DNA of 64,000 bases from a virus. How positions within the stretch are numbered: the stretch's first letter is position 1; each line of letters begins with the position of its first letter. Shown here one piece after another: positions 7,803 through 14,483 of this stretch. The position numbers were made by a program, and so were the translations under genes. The DNA is taken from the IMG/VR virus record IMGVR_UViG_3300037805_000644, positions 1 to 64,000 of that record; one strand, written 5' to 3'. A model generated the notes under the pieces. That model did not search any database and was not told where the DNA came from. It saw nothing but the letters and a program-made list of their open reading frames with translations.

Positions 7803-8180
7803 TTAGGCGACAAGGCCCTTGATGAGGCCGCTAAGCACCTGTCCAAGGACGTGTCCGACCTTGACCATGAACTCATCGGCGGCTGATTTGCGGCTTGTTT
7901 CTGCGTTCTGTAGATGTGCCAGGATATCAGATCCTGTGGCGAGGTCTGCCCACTCGGGCACCCCACTCCCACCCCTGAGGAGGTCTCCGACGGCATCCAG
8001 GGCCATCTGGATGCCCTGGGGTCCGTAAGTCTCGACCCCGTTGGAAACCAAGGCCAGGATAGCTTTTTTCCAAGGCTCCGAAGACTCGGAGCCCATCTCG
8101 GCCAGCTCACCTGCGAGCTTCTTGACACCCAGCTCACCCAGAGCTGGCGCCAGGCTCTCCAACAGCTTGCTGAAATCCAT
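7803..8180 (-). CDS. small helical protein, unknown function
   Basis: 125 residues, mostly amphipathic helices, starting MDFSKLLESLAPALGELGVK and ending VLGQVLSGLIKGLVA. The C-terminal 20 residues are amphipathic and glycine-bearing and could touch membrane, but no clear transmembrane helix is present. ATG 8180 overlaps the lipoprotein stop (TGATG), so the two are translationally coupled. Position beside a lipoprotein and a two-TM protein would fit a lysis group, but this is context only. Confidence 0.65.
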   Translation of the reverse strand: MDFSKLLESLAPALGELGVKKLAGELAEMGSESSEPWKKAILALVSNGVETYGPQGIQMALDAVGDLLRGGSGVPEWADLATGSDILAHLQNAETSRKSAADEFMVKVGHVLGQVLSGLIKGLVA

Positions 8181-8530
8181 CAGCTACCTCCGGGGCACAG
8201 GGAACTGGCATCCGGGATGATTGGGGGGTTGGCAGGGGGCCTGGTTTCGATCAGGCCAGCATTGAACAACCCCATCGCCTTGTGCCAAGGGGCACGGAAT
8301 TTGGCGGTGAGGGCTGTCTGGGCCGCCCTCTCACACAGGGAGTCCCCGAACCTGCCGTTTACACAGATGCAGTGTTTGGAGATGAAAGCTTCAAGGTGTC
8401 GGGCCTGCTCAGTGGCTGCTTGGGTGAACCAGGTCACCTCAGCCTTGTACACCTTGGCCTCTCTCGTCATGCGAGAGCCGCACCCGAGGGTTAGGGGCAA
8501 GAAAGCCAGCAGCAGGATGAATCGGGACAT
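8180..8530 (-). CDS. predicted lipoprotein
   Basis: 116 residues. It begins MSRFILLLAFLPLTLGCGS, a short basic n-region, hydrophobic core and LTLGC lipobox, so signal peptidase II should cleave before Cys. The mature part is helical with several cysteines (HCICVNG, SLCERA). An outer-membrane-anchored spanin-like role is conceivable given the neighbours, but no Rz/Rz1 pair is recognisable. The ORF extends upstream to 8653, but that extension is poorly protein-like; the ATG at 8530 follows GAGGTG and gives the signal peptide. Confidence 0.75.
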   Translation of the reverse strand: MSRFILLLAFLPLTLGCGSRMTREAKVYKAEVTWFTQAATEQARHLEAFISKHCICVNGRFGDSLCERAAQTALTAKFRAPWHKAMGLFNAGLIETRPPANPPIIPDASSLCPGGS

Positions 8531-8555
8531 GGAGGGCACCTCACAGACGAACACT

Positions 8556-9136
8556 CTACCCCCCGGTTTGGGGGGTTTCCGCAGACCGGGGCCAAGCCGA
8601 GAGTCTTTGCCTTTTCGGGCTAAAGCGGGGAGCGACGGCACCACGGAAAACATCTAGGGATCCTTTGCGGATGTATACCCTCTCCAGGTTCCTGTCTGGG
8701 CGCTTACGTTGAGTGTGCCCCACTCCCATCTGGGATAGTACCTCTACCAGCCGATCCAAACCCCCATGTGGTTTCTGGTAGAAAACCACTTGGCCAGTTT
8801 TTGAGACACTGCCATCAGCATCCAGGAGCCCTGCAACCCACTCACCCCAGTAAGTCGGTTCTTCGGGGAACATCCACTGCTCCTGCCCTTTTTCGGCGCC
8901 CGTTTGAGAACAGACCAGGACCCGAACTGCTGCCCCGTGAGGTCCCGCACTTTACCCACTCGGGCTCTCCCACATTTCCGGCAGGAGCTGCCCCCTTCCT
9001 GCCGAAGACGTTGTGAGGGGACAATGTCTTCCTGCCCACAGATGCACCGTGCAAGCCAATGCATCTGGCGGCCTCTCACAGGAACTGCCCGAATGGCGGT
9101 CCGGTCACCGAAGGTTTTCCCCGTCAGGTCGATCAT
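8556..9136 (-). pseudogene. LAGLIDADG homing endonuclease, split by a -1 frameshift
   Basis: Two frames make one protein. The first starts at ATG 9136 (GAGGA upstream) with MIDLTGKTFGDRTAIRAVPV, a zinc ribbon (CICG...CRKCG) and a second DLTGQQFGSWSV copy. After AAAAAGGG near 8893-8900 the reading must move -1 to continue GQEQWMFPEEPTYWGEWVA and then the single LAGLIDADG helix VAGLLDADGSVSKTG. The DLTGQxFG motif is typical of phage HNH/LAGLIDADG modules. Either a real -1 slip, an indel or decay explains the break. The start overlaps the end of the membrane-protein gene by 32 nt, as expected of an invading element. Confidence 0.7.
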
Positions 9137-9455
9137 CTTTTTCCTCTTCCAGGGGCTTACCGATCTTGACGTGTTTCATCGAAACATCAGCCCCTACCGA
9201 GGTGGCGATATGTGCCATTTCGATGTACCTGTCAAGTGCGGCCTGCCCCCCGATGTAGAGGGCTTCAATGAAGCCGGAAAGGGCAATGCAAGTCAACACC
9301 ACAGAACCAAGCATTGTGTCGATGTCGCCGTCTTTCATGCCCATGACCATCACAATGGCAATGATCATCTTCCAGGTTACCTCTGCCACCAGGAAAGCGA
9401 CGAATTTCTTGCTCTGCATGGGGGTCTTGTCCCTCGGGGGCCGTTCATCTACCAT
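9105..9455 (-). CDS. two-TM membrane protein, holin candidate
   Basis: 116 residues. Two hydrophobic helices at ~18-40 (FVAFLVAEVTWKMIIAIVMV) and ~47-69 (MLGSVVLTCIALSGFIEALY), then a charged C-terminal tail rich in K, E and D. Small size, two helices and a charged tail fit class II-type holins, and a lipoprotein gene is nearby. However, no endolysin is adjacent, so holin function is inference. The ATG is separated from the preceding stop by one base (TGAGATG). A homing endonuclease gene begins inside its 3' end. Confidence 0.6.
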   Translation of the reverse strand: MVDERPPRDKTPMQSKKFVAFLVAEVTWKMIIAIVMVMGMKDGDIDTMLGSVVLTCIALSGFIEALYIGGQAALDRYIEMAHIATSVGADVSMKHVKIGKPLEEEKDDRPDGENLR

Positions 9456-9456
9456 C

Positions 9457-9771
9457 TCAGTTCCCCCCTACCCGAGTCCCGCCTCGGGGACCTGCTGTGT
9501 ACACACCTGCGCGATTCCATTTGCTTTGGATACGGTCATGGAACTGTTTCTCATCCACATCCCGAGCCTTGACCAGAGCCCGGGTATAGAGGGGCTGGAG
9601 TCGATCCTGCTCCCCGATAGAGAGGGTGTTGAACAGGCGCAGATAGGACTCCCTAGCCGAAGCGTGCTTGGTCAGGAAGTCCAGAATGTAATCGTCAGGG
9701 AGCCGGTCACGACCACTGTCATCAGTCGTCAGGAGGTTCTGCCCTACTTCGTTGATCCACCACTCATCCAT
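9457..9771 (-). CDS. small acidic protein, unknown function
   Basis: 104 residues, MDEWWINEVGQNLLTTDDSG at the N-terminus, helical, no cysteine or membrane segment. ATG 9771 was preferred over GTG 9774 because GGAG lies seven nt upstream of it. It is translationally linked to the holin candidate. A hairpin lies immediately upstream. Nothing further can be inferred. Confidence 0.65.
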   Translation of the reverse strand: MDEWWINEVGQNLLTTDDSGRDRLPDDYILDFLTKHASARESYLRLFNTLSIGEQDRLQPLYTRALVKARDVDEKQFHDRIQSKWNRAGVYTAGPRGGTRVGGN

Positions 9772-9780
9772 CACGCAGCT

Positions 9781-9807
9781 CCAGCCCTTAGGTTCCTAAC
9801 AGGCTGG
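9781..9807. terminator. intergenic hairpin, possible terminator or attenuator
   Basis: CCAGCC ... GGCTGG (6 bp) encloses TTAGG TT CCTAA (5 bp), making an 11-bp interrupted stem in the 60-nt gap between two minus-strand genes. There is no T-run, so Rho-independent termination would be weak. Confidence 0.4.
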
Positions 9808-9832
9808 GATATAGGTGGAAAAACGGCGGGGT

Positions 9833-10531
9833 TCAGTCGTCAGCCAGGAGTAAATCGATGTTTAGGTCATCAGCGAGATCCAGGCTCTCGGCCTGGGCCG
9901 CAAGGGCAGCCATCCTGCCCTTGCGCTTCTTAGGGGGCTCGGGGACAGGCTCGGGGATAGGCTCGGGGATAGGCTCGGGGATAGGCTCGGGGGTAGGCTC
10001 GGGGGTAGGCTCGGGGGTAGGCTCGGGCACCTCAAACGGGATGACCCGGGTGGGGCCCACTGCGACAGAGGTGCGGACCCTGCTGGGGTTGGACAGGGCC
10101 TCTGCCTTGTGGATGGCACCCTGAATCTTGGTCTTGCTCCGCCCGAAACGTGCAGGGTCAATGCCCAGCCCCACGGCTTGCTCTCGAAGCTCATTCAAGG
10201 TAGGTAGGCTTGATTTCCAGGACCGCCGGGCACCCCCTGTGGGTGTGGTGGACCCCCGGTAAATAACCACCAGCTCGATCTCACCGTCAGAGCGCACTTC
10301 AATGTGGGGCGCACCTCTCCGGCTGGCTTTCGCCATGGCGGCGTTAGCGGCGATGTCCGCTAGAGGACTAGACCCCAGGAGGGTGCAGGCTTCCTTTCGA
10401 GCTTTCTCAAGCTCCTCCTTGGCTACCTGGAGGCGCTGGTACACCGACCCCGCAAAGGTCTCCGACTGGGCGGACAACAACGACTCCGCCCAGGTGGCGT
10501 CCAAAGGTTCTCGGTGCTGCTTGCCGCTCAT
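9833..10531 (-). CDS. protein with HeH/SAP-like motif and PEP repeats
   Basis: 232 residues. The N-terminal region is helical (RLQVAKEELEKARKEAC) followed by a beta-rich EVRSDGEIELVVIYRGS segment. SLPTLNELREQAVGLGI then FGRSKTKIQGAIHKAEA resembles a SAP/HeH DNA-binding motif. A PEP[TIV]PE tract of seven to eight repeats follows, then PPKKRKGRM and a helical acidic tail. The start is ATG 10531 with GAGGG five nt upstream; the TTG at 10558 has no site. A divergent control region separates it from the plus-strand Thg1-like gene. A nucleoid-binding or packaging role is possible but unproven. Confidence 0.7.
   Translation of the reverse strand: MSGKQHREPLDATWAESLLSAQSETFAGSVYQRLQVAKEELEKARKEACTLLGSSPLADIAANAAMAKASRRGAPHIEVRSDGEIELVVIYRGSTTPTGGARRSWKSSLPTLNELREQAVGLGIDPARFGRSKTKIQGAIHKAEALSNPSRVRTSVAVGPTRVIPFEVPEPTPEPTPEPTPEPIPEPIPEPIPEPVPEPPKKRKGRMAALAAQAESLDLADDLNIDLLLADD
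9937..10030. repeat. 12-bp tandem repeat encoding PEPxPE
   Basis: Seven full units of gctcgggg[ag]nag plus a partial one, in frame, encoding the Pro-Glu-Pro tract. Units differ mainly at one or two positions, indicating recent expansion. Confidence 0.9.
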
Positions 10532-10546
10532 GCTGTCCCTCAGCTC

Positions 10547-10648
10547 GAAAGTTTCCAACGTATCTACCCCTTGGCCATCCGCACGTTACCGCCCCAGAGC
10601 CTCTGAAACTTTCAGCGGGTCGAACTTTCGGAACCCACCCAAACTTTC
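10547..10648. repeat. GAAA[G/C]TTTC sites in a divergent control region
   Basis: Four copies: GAAAGTTTCC at 10547, TGAAACTTTCA at 10604 (an 11-bp palindrome around one base), CGAACTTTCG at 10621 and AAACTTTC at 10641-10648. The last abuts the GGTAAC box of the plus-strand promoter. Position between divergent genes fits operators for a dimeric regulator. Confidence 0.6.
10564..10590 (-). promoter_or_regulatory. GGTAAC-N16-GGTAG promoter-like site
   Basis: Minus strand: GGTAAC (10590-10585), 16 nt, GGTAG (10568-10564), one mismatch to the AGTAG box. It points at the gene starting at 10531 and is back-to-back with the plus-strand site at 10651. Confidence 0.5.
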
Positions 10649-10650
10649 AA

Positions 10651-10676
10651 GGTAACTTCCCTGCTCAGGGTAGTAG
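10651..10676 (+). promoter_or_regulatory. GGTAAC-N15-AGTAG promoter-like site
   Basis: GGTAAC (10651-10656), 15 nt, AGTAG (10672-10676), then ATGAGGTGAGC. It is 23 nt before the ATG at 10700 and directly downstream of a GAAACTTT-type site. Confidence 0.75.
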
Positions 10677-10699
10677 ATGAGGTGAGCAAGGGAGGTTAC

Positions 10700-11137
10700 A
10701 TGAAAACCATGCCCATGTTCGATTGCCGGGTGTGGGTCGTGCCAAATCTCACCGAGGCGGCGAACTCCGTTCTCTGGCGAGTGCAAGATGCCATCCGCAA
10801 CAGCATCTCGATGGCGGCCCAAGCCCACTTCCCCCACCGCGAACTCCAGGGGCGGGATCAGGACACCATGCTGGCCATGCTGGCGGATAAGGGCGTCCAC
10901 TGGGACAAGTACCCTGATTTTTTCAAGTGGGGGTACTTGATCCGACGACACAAGGTGCTTCGTCCGTTCTCCCCCGGAGAAATCGAGGCCCTGCCGCCTC
11001 AGCATCACGCACGCCGGGACCCCTCTCTGGTCATTGAGCGGACGGAGGTGCAGGTGTTGCAGACCTGTTTCAAGTTCATCCAGAACCGTACCGAATTCAT
11101 GCTTGGGGCGGAACCTCAGCTTGAGGAGACACCATGA
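10700..11137 (+). CDS. Thg1-like protein lacking the N-terminal catalytic part
   Basis: 145 residues matching the C-terminal half of tRNA-His guanylyltransferase/Thg1-like proteins. The visible family pattern runs MFDCRVWVVP, then SVLWRVQDAIRNSISMAAQA, HFPHRELQG and a G-x-x-W-x-x-x-P stretch. Full-length Thg1 (~240-270 aa) has a polymerase-like palm with metal-binding Asp residues before this region, and none is encoded here. The ATG at 10700 has GGGAGG four nt upstream and a promoter motif just before it, so the short form appears to be deliberately expressed rather than merely clipped. It may bind tRNA or nucleotide without 3'-5' polymerisation, or partner another protein. The stop overlaps the exonuclease start by 4 nt. 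Confidence 0.75.
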   Translation: MKTMPMFDCRVWVVPNLTEAANSVLWRVQDAIRNSISMAAQAHFPHRELQGRDQDTMLAMLADKGVHWDKYPDFFKWGYLIRRHKVLRPFSPGEIEALPPQHHARRDPSLVIERTEVQVLQTCFKFIQNRTEFMLGAEPQLEETP

Positions 11138-11850
11138 GCAAGAAAAAGCGGCCCGGTCAGAAAAACCGGGCTTTCATCGATATTGAGACAACGGGCCTAC
11201 ATCCCGATATCAATGAGATCATCTCTTTCGCGGGGCAGAAATACTCCCCTGAGGGGGTTCTGCTCGATGAGATCGAGTTCAAGATCAAGTTCCAGCACAC
11301 CGAGGAGCCCCCACCCAACGCGGAGCACATCTGGCCGGGACCCGACCCCTTCTCCCCTGAGAAATGGAAAGAAGGGGTGGACTTTTGTCTGGGGTTCAAC
11401 CATTACAGCGAGGAAGAGTGGGCAGATGCCTTGGTGCTCCTGGATGCTCTCCACTGCATTGCAGACTTTCTCAGGGGTTCGGTCATCGTGGGCCACAACC
11501 CTCACTTTGACCGGGAGTTCATCGCCACCAAAGCCAAGCGGCTCGGGTTGAAGGTGCATTTCCCGTACCACAAGATCGACACCGTCACGCTCGGTTATGA
11601 GCACCTGGCCCCCTTGGGGCTCCCTTACCTGTCGCTCTCAAAGCGGGGGGGCGTGTGTGACTTCTTGGGGATCCCCGTGGAGAAAGCGCATGAGGCCCTG
11701 GACGATGTGCGACGCACCGCCAAGGTGTTCTTCATGCTCGACAAGGCGACCTGGTTCGACCGACTGCGATGGCGGTTCAACTGGTGGTGGCGCCGCAATC
11801 TCAAGATTTCTGAGGTAACTGGATCCATCCCCGATAGTGGGGTAGCTTGA
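11134..11850 (+). CDS. DnaQ-like 3'-5' exonuclease (DEDDh)
   Basis: 238 residues. Exo I is FIDIETTGLHPD (catalytic D16, E18), Exo II VGHNPHFDREF (~124-134) and Exo III HEALDDVRRT (~187-196). The His five residues before the last Asp places it in the DEDDh class with DnaQ and RNase T. The C-terminus is basic and tryptophan-rich (WRFNWWWRRNLK), possibly a nucleic-acid or membrane-contacting tail. It overlaps the Thg1-like gene by 4 nt. PolA here also has a proofreading domain, so this enzyme may serve in repair, host DNA degradation or RNA trimming. Confidence 0.9.
   Translation: MSKKKRPGQKNRAFIDIETTGLHPDINEIISFAGQKYSPEGVLLDEIEFKIKFQHTEEPPPNAEHIWPGPDPFSPEKWKEGVDFCLGFNHYSEEEWADALVLLDALHCIADFLRGSVIVGHNPHFDREFIATKAKRLGLKVHFPYHKIDTVTLGYEHLAPLGLPYLSLSKRGGVCDFLGIPVEKAHEALDDVRRTAKVFFMLDKATWFDRLRWRFNWWWRRNLKISEVTGSIPDSGVA
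11814..11840 (+). promoter_or_regulatory. GGTAAC-N16-AGTGG promoter-like site (distal)
   Basis: GGTAAC (11814-11819), 16 nt, AGTGG (11836-11840), one mismatch. It overlaps the 3' end of the exonuclease gene and is immediately followed by a second copy. Confidence 0.5.
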
Positions 11851-11867
11851 TCTGCCCCTAATAGTAG
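11841..11867 (+). promoter_or_regulatory. GGTAGC-N16-AGTAG promoter-like site (proximal)
   Basis: GGTAGC (11841-11846, one mismatch), 16 nt, AGTAG (11863-11867). It is 22 nt before the ATG at 11890, in tandem with the site at 11814. Confidence 0.55.
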
Positions 11868-11889
11868 CTCGGGGGAAAGGAGGTACCTG

Positions 11890-12072
11890 ATGCAACTATA
11901 CTCAGAGGTTCTGCAAGAACGGTTGGTTACCCTGAAAAGGAGCCTTCGACGGCACAAACCCGGCAGCAGGGGGGAAAAGACCACCCTTGCTCGCATCGAG
12001 AAACTTGAGGGTCATCTTGAGAAGCATGAGAGAGCCGTCGCTGACAACCCCTATATCCCTTACAAGGAATAA
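11890..12072 (+). CDS. small basic helical protein, unknown function
   Basis: 60 residues, MQLYSEVLQERLVTLKRSLR and a KLEGHLEKHERAV helix. High Lys/Arg/Glu content suggests a coiled coil or nucleic-acid contact. AAGGAGGT precedes the ATG and two tandem promoter-like sites lie upstream, which supports it as a real gene despite its size. Confidence 0.65.
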   Translation: MQLYSEVLQERLVTLKRSLRRHKPGSRGEKTTLARIEKLEGHLEKHERAVADNPYIPYKE

Positions 12073-12074
12073 AG

Positions 12075-12101
12075 GGTAATGAAACCCTCACCCGGTAGTA
12101 G
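12075..12101 (+). promoter_or_regulatory. GGTAAT-N16-AGTAG promoter-like site
   Basis: GGTAAT (12075-12080, one mismatch), 16 nt, AGTAG (12097-12101), then CCCAGGTGAAC. It is 28 nt before the ATG at 12130 and argues against the alternative start at 12079, which would lie inside the promoter. Confidence 0.6.
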
Positions 12102-12129
12102 CCCAGGTGAACGAGCTGAGAGGTGGGGG

Positions 12130-12384
12130 ATGGTGAAGTCTGAAATTCTGGGTGTTGTCCTGACGGCTTTGTCGCCGTTGGCGCTCTTTGTGGCCGGGAT
12201 GGTCACATACGTGATCCCCGCCGATGCCCATCGGCTCAAGGTCCGGGTGTGCATGGAGGAGTTGCCCTCAGGGTTCCACTCTTACCGGGTGTGTCACAAC
12301 CGGCACATCGGAGAGGCAGGCGGCATTGTCGCCACCCTCACCCCCACCATCCCCGTTGAGTACGCCTATGAGGCCGCACGGTGA
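12130..12384 (+). CDS. single-TM small protein, unknown function
   Basis: 84 residues. One hydrophobic helix near the N-terminus (ILGVVLTALSPLALFVAGMV) then a soluble tail with cysteines (RVCMEEL, YRVCHNR). Probably inner-membrane with the tail outside, or an uncleaved signal. ATG 12130 has GAGGTGGGGG directly upstream and was chosen over ATG 12079. It overlaps the next gene by 4 nt (GTGA). Confidence 0.65.
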   Translation: MVKSEILGVVLTALSPLALFVAGMVTYVIPADAHRLKVRVCMEELPSGFHSYRVCHNRHIGEAGGIVATLTPTIPVEYAYEAAR

Positions 12385-12632
12385 GTGCCCTTTCGGTAGG
12401 CACGCTCGTCCGCGTTCGCGGGTTCTGGCGCAGCACGTTCGGTGTAATCATCGCTGTCAGTGGTAGCGGTGATTACACCGTCCGGCTGTTGGGTGGCCAA
12501 ACGCGTGTGATGGAATGCATCCGCAGTTCGCTTGTGCCACCGCCTGAGGTTTTCAATGACCTCGGGCGTCTCAGCAAAGCTCGGCGTCAGGACCTTGAGG
12601 CACAGCTCAAGGAACACCAGGATGAGAGCTAA
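12381..12632 (+). CDS. small SH3-like/KOW-like protein, unknown
   Basis: 83 residues from GTG 12381. The first half, VGTLVRVRGFWRSTFGVIIA then GDYTVRLLGG, has the beta-strand spacing of small SH3/KOW folds. The second half is a charged helix (RRQDLEAQLKEHQDES). The coding sequence contains an unusually strong RNA hairpin (12440-12480). Translational coupling to the membrane protein upstream is implied by the GTGA overlap. Confidence 0.6.
   Translation: MSALSVGTLVRVRGFWRSTFGVIIAVSGSGDYTVRLLGGQTRVMECIRSSLVPPPEVFNDLGRLSKARRQDLEAQLKEHQDES
12440..12480 (+). other. 16-bp RNA hairpin inside a coding region
   Basis: Arms 12440-12455 (CGGTGTAATCATCGCT) and 12465-12480 pair over 16 positions with a single G-T wobble and a 9-nt loop. 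It lies within the gene at 12381-12632. A stem this long is unlikely by chance and could regulate translation or RNA processing. Confidence 0.6.
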
Positions 12633-12862
12633 CCACCGAACTCAAGCGGCTGGAGATCCGCATCCGCCGCCTCGGCTACAAGATCTGTGATCCCTGGACC
12701 CCTATCGGCGGGGGTAACCCTTACAACCGTTGTGACGGCTGCGGGATTTCTGAGCCCTATGTGAGCATTGAAGGGGGCCATCGTGCAGGATGTACGGTGG
12801 CTGGGGTTGAGGCTGAGATTCGGCATTACCAGGGTCTTCTTGAAAGCCTGACCGATCAGTAA
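12622..12862 (+). CDS. small zinc-ribbon-like protein, apparent frameshift near start
   Basis: About 79 residues. The open frame runs from 12626 to the TAA at 12860-12862 and reads TTELKRLEIRIRRLGYKICD, then CDGCGISEPYVS and GGHRAGCTVAGVEAEIRHYQ. No ATG/GTG/TTG start exists in that frame near the 5' end. ATG 12622, which overlaps the end of the upstream gene in the usual style, is one base out of frame: an extra A around 12631 would restore MRA-TTELKRLEI. CxxC plus H/C residues suggest zinc binding. It converges with the FmdB-like gene, overlapping 7 nt. Confidence 0.5.
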
Positions 12863-13278
12863 CCGTCGCGGAACCAACCCCCGCCTTTGAGCTGGAAAGA
12901 CCCCTTGCTGATGAGCTTGTGGGTCTCCCCCCCGCACGTCCCCTGGACGTAACCTTCCAGCGACTCCAGACACTGCCCCGTCTTCGGGTCCACGAACCCG
13001 GAATCAACCTCCACCGGGAGGGGGTTGCCCTCTTCGTCAATGAAAAGGTCTCGGTCGTAGACAGGCAGACCCCCACCACCACCCTCGTTTGAGGTTTTCA
13101 GATACACCCTATTGGTGCCCGCCTGGAACCCCCGTACGACCTCGGTCCCGTAGTCGAACTGAAAAGGCTGGAGCACCCGGATGCCCTGGTTCGGGCACAA
13201 AGGGTTCTCCGCAGACATCGACTGCATGGTGCTGAACTGGTGATCGCACCTCTCACATTTGAATTCGTAAATAGGAAT
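12856..13278 (-). CDS. FmdB-like zinc-ribbon protein with ATT start codon
   Basis: 141 residues. FmdB-family proteins begin MPIYEF/Y with CxxC and often end with a short glycine-aromatic motif. Here the same pattern is PIYEFKCERCDHQFS at the N-terminus and FQLKGGGWFRDGY at the C-terminus. The codon at the M position is ATT (13278-13276), with AAAGGAGG ending 5 nt upstream, so ATT is the apparent initiator. The first ATG (13227) would remove the zinc ribbon. The second half of the zinc site reads CPNQG, with Gln where Cys is expected, so metal binding may be impaired. The GIY-YIG endonuclease gene ends 11 nt upstream. Confidence 0.7.
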   Translation of the reverse strand: MPIYEFKCERCDHQFSTMQSMSAENPLCPNQGIRVLQPFQFDYGTEVVRGFQAGTNRVYLKTSNEGGGGGLPVYDRDLFIDEEGNPLPVEVDSGFVDPKTGQCLESLEGYVQGTCGGETHKLISKGSFQLKGGGWFRDGY

Positions 13279-13289
13279 GGCAGCCTCCT

Positions 13290-13883
13290 TTATTTGGGCT
13301 CGTACCTGAAAGTCCAGCCCGAGCGAGTCCTCTGACTGTACCCGTTTAGTATGTTTTTGACCGAAGTTCTTCCCAATCCCAACTCCTGTGCGGCCGGGGT
13401 AACGTGGGTGAATTTCAACACCCTGCCGTCAGAGTGTTCAGCCACCACCTGATGCTTGTACCTAGCAACCCGTGAGCGAGTCGCTTTCTCGGACCAAGTG
13501 TTCTCCCCCCCCTTATTCCAAGAGGTGTTCCCTTTGTTGGCCCGGCCAATCGCAGCATTGTGCTCAGGTGTGTTCCGCTGGCCGAGCCTTGTCCCTCCTC
13601 GTGCCAGCGTGGCGATGTTGTACGTGTCACTGGAGGGGGTCTCATCCAGGAGGGCCTGCTCTTTCACAAGCAGCTCCTCCGGTAGGCAGTAGCCTAGGAC
13701 GGTGAACTCAAAGCTCTCAGCTCCGTACTTCGTCCAAGCCCGTTGAAGGTGGATGTTGTGGTGTACCCCCAACTTCAAATCCTTACGGTGCCGCCACCAC
13801 CGACTACGCATATGCCTGGAAGATCCGAGGTAAAACTTACCCGTTTGGGTGTTCCTGATTTCATAGAGGCCGCAAATTCTCAT
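13290..13883 (-). CDS. GIY-YIG homing endonuclease
   Basis: 197 residues. Residues 5-22 hold GLYEIRNTQTGKFYLGSS, the GIY...YIG catalytic core, with downstream Arg and Glu in the usual positions (SRHMRSRWWRHRKDL; PEELLVKEQ). The middle has a NUMOD3-like segment (NTPEHNAAIGRANKGN) and the C-terminus an IENR1-like DNA-binding motif (TPAAQELGLGRTSVKNIL). This is the SegA-type free-standing architecture. It is inserted between the unknown gene at 13899 and the FmdB-like gene, in their orientation, and ends just before the odd ATT start. Confidence 0.9.
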   Translation of the reverse strand: MRICGLYEIRNTQTGKFYLGSSRHMRSRWWRHRKDLKLGVHHNIHLQRAWTKYGAESFEFTVLGYCLPEELLVKEQALLDETPSSDTYNIATLARGGTRLGQRNTPEHNAAIGRANKGNTSWNKGGENTWSEKATRSRVARYKHQVVAEHSDGRVLKFTHVTPAAQELGLGRTSVKNILNGYSQRTRSGWTFRYEPK

Positions 13884-13898
13884 GCCCTAGTACGAGTA

Positions 13899-14483
13899 TC
13901 AGGTGATTATCGAACAAGGGCACAGCTCCGGGATGAGGGTGTGGAACAGGGAAAGGACCGCAGAATCGTTCTGGGGGTCATAGCTCCCCTGGATACACGG
14001 AGTGGTCGATCCGATGGGGGCGAACACCACACCAAGGTCCTCCAGGTACTCCCGCAAGCGCAGTGCCTCAGGAACCAAGTTGCTGGCAGGGGACACCTGT
14101 ACACGCACCTCAGCGTCCGAAAAGCCGTCGAGGGCTCCATCGACGGCGTAAACCGTATCAAACCCGCCTTTGCGAAGCATCCTCACCGTATGGCGAATAC
14201 CCTCATCTACCTGGCTGTAATCGAAAGTGTCTGCCGCCAAGGCGATGGCCAGGTGACGGCCACCTCGCAAAAGAGCCTGATCCTCCGACTGACCCTCCGA
14301 GTACACTTCAACCTTGGCCCCTTGCTGAACCATCAGGTCCCTGGCAGCGTCTTTGGCAGCCTCGCCCCCACACATCTTCCAGAGGCTCTGCGAGGGCCCC
14401 CCTCGGTGGTCTAGTTTGGGGCTCCCTCTGAACCCCATCTCGAAGGGCTCGCCTCCGGTGATGTGGAATGTCCAGATTTTCAC
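13899..14483 (-). CDS. unknown phage protein
   Basis: 194 residues from GTG 14483. It begins VKIWTFHITGGEPFEMGFRG. The middle, VDEGIRHTVRMLRKGGFDTV then DGALDGFSDAEVRVQVS, looks like an alternating alpha/beta fold similar in style to nucleotide-binding proteins, but no signature motif is present. The start overlaps the upstream stop by 4 nt (GTGA), which decides it. It is the fourth gene of a run of coupled unknown genes ending at 15.9 kb. Confidence 0.65.
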   Translation of the reverse strand: MKIWTFHITGGEPFEMGFRGSPKLDHRGGPSQSLWKMCGGEAAKDAARDLMVQQGAKVEVYSEGQSEDQALLRGGRHLAIALAADTFDYSQVDEGIRHTVRMLRKGGFDTVYAVDGALDGFSDAEVRVQVSPASNLVPEALRLREYLEDLGVVFAPIGSTTPCIQGSYDPQNDSAVLSLFHTLIPELCPCSIIT

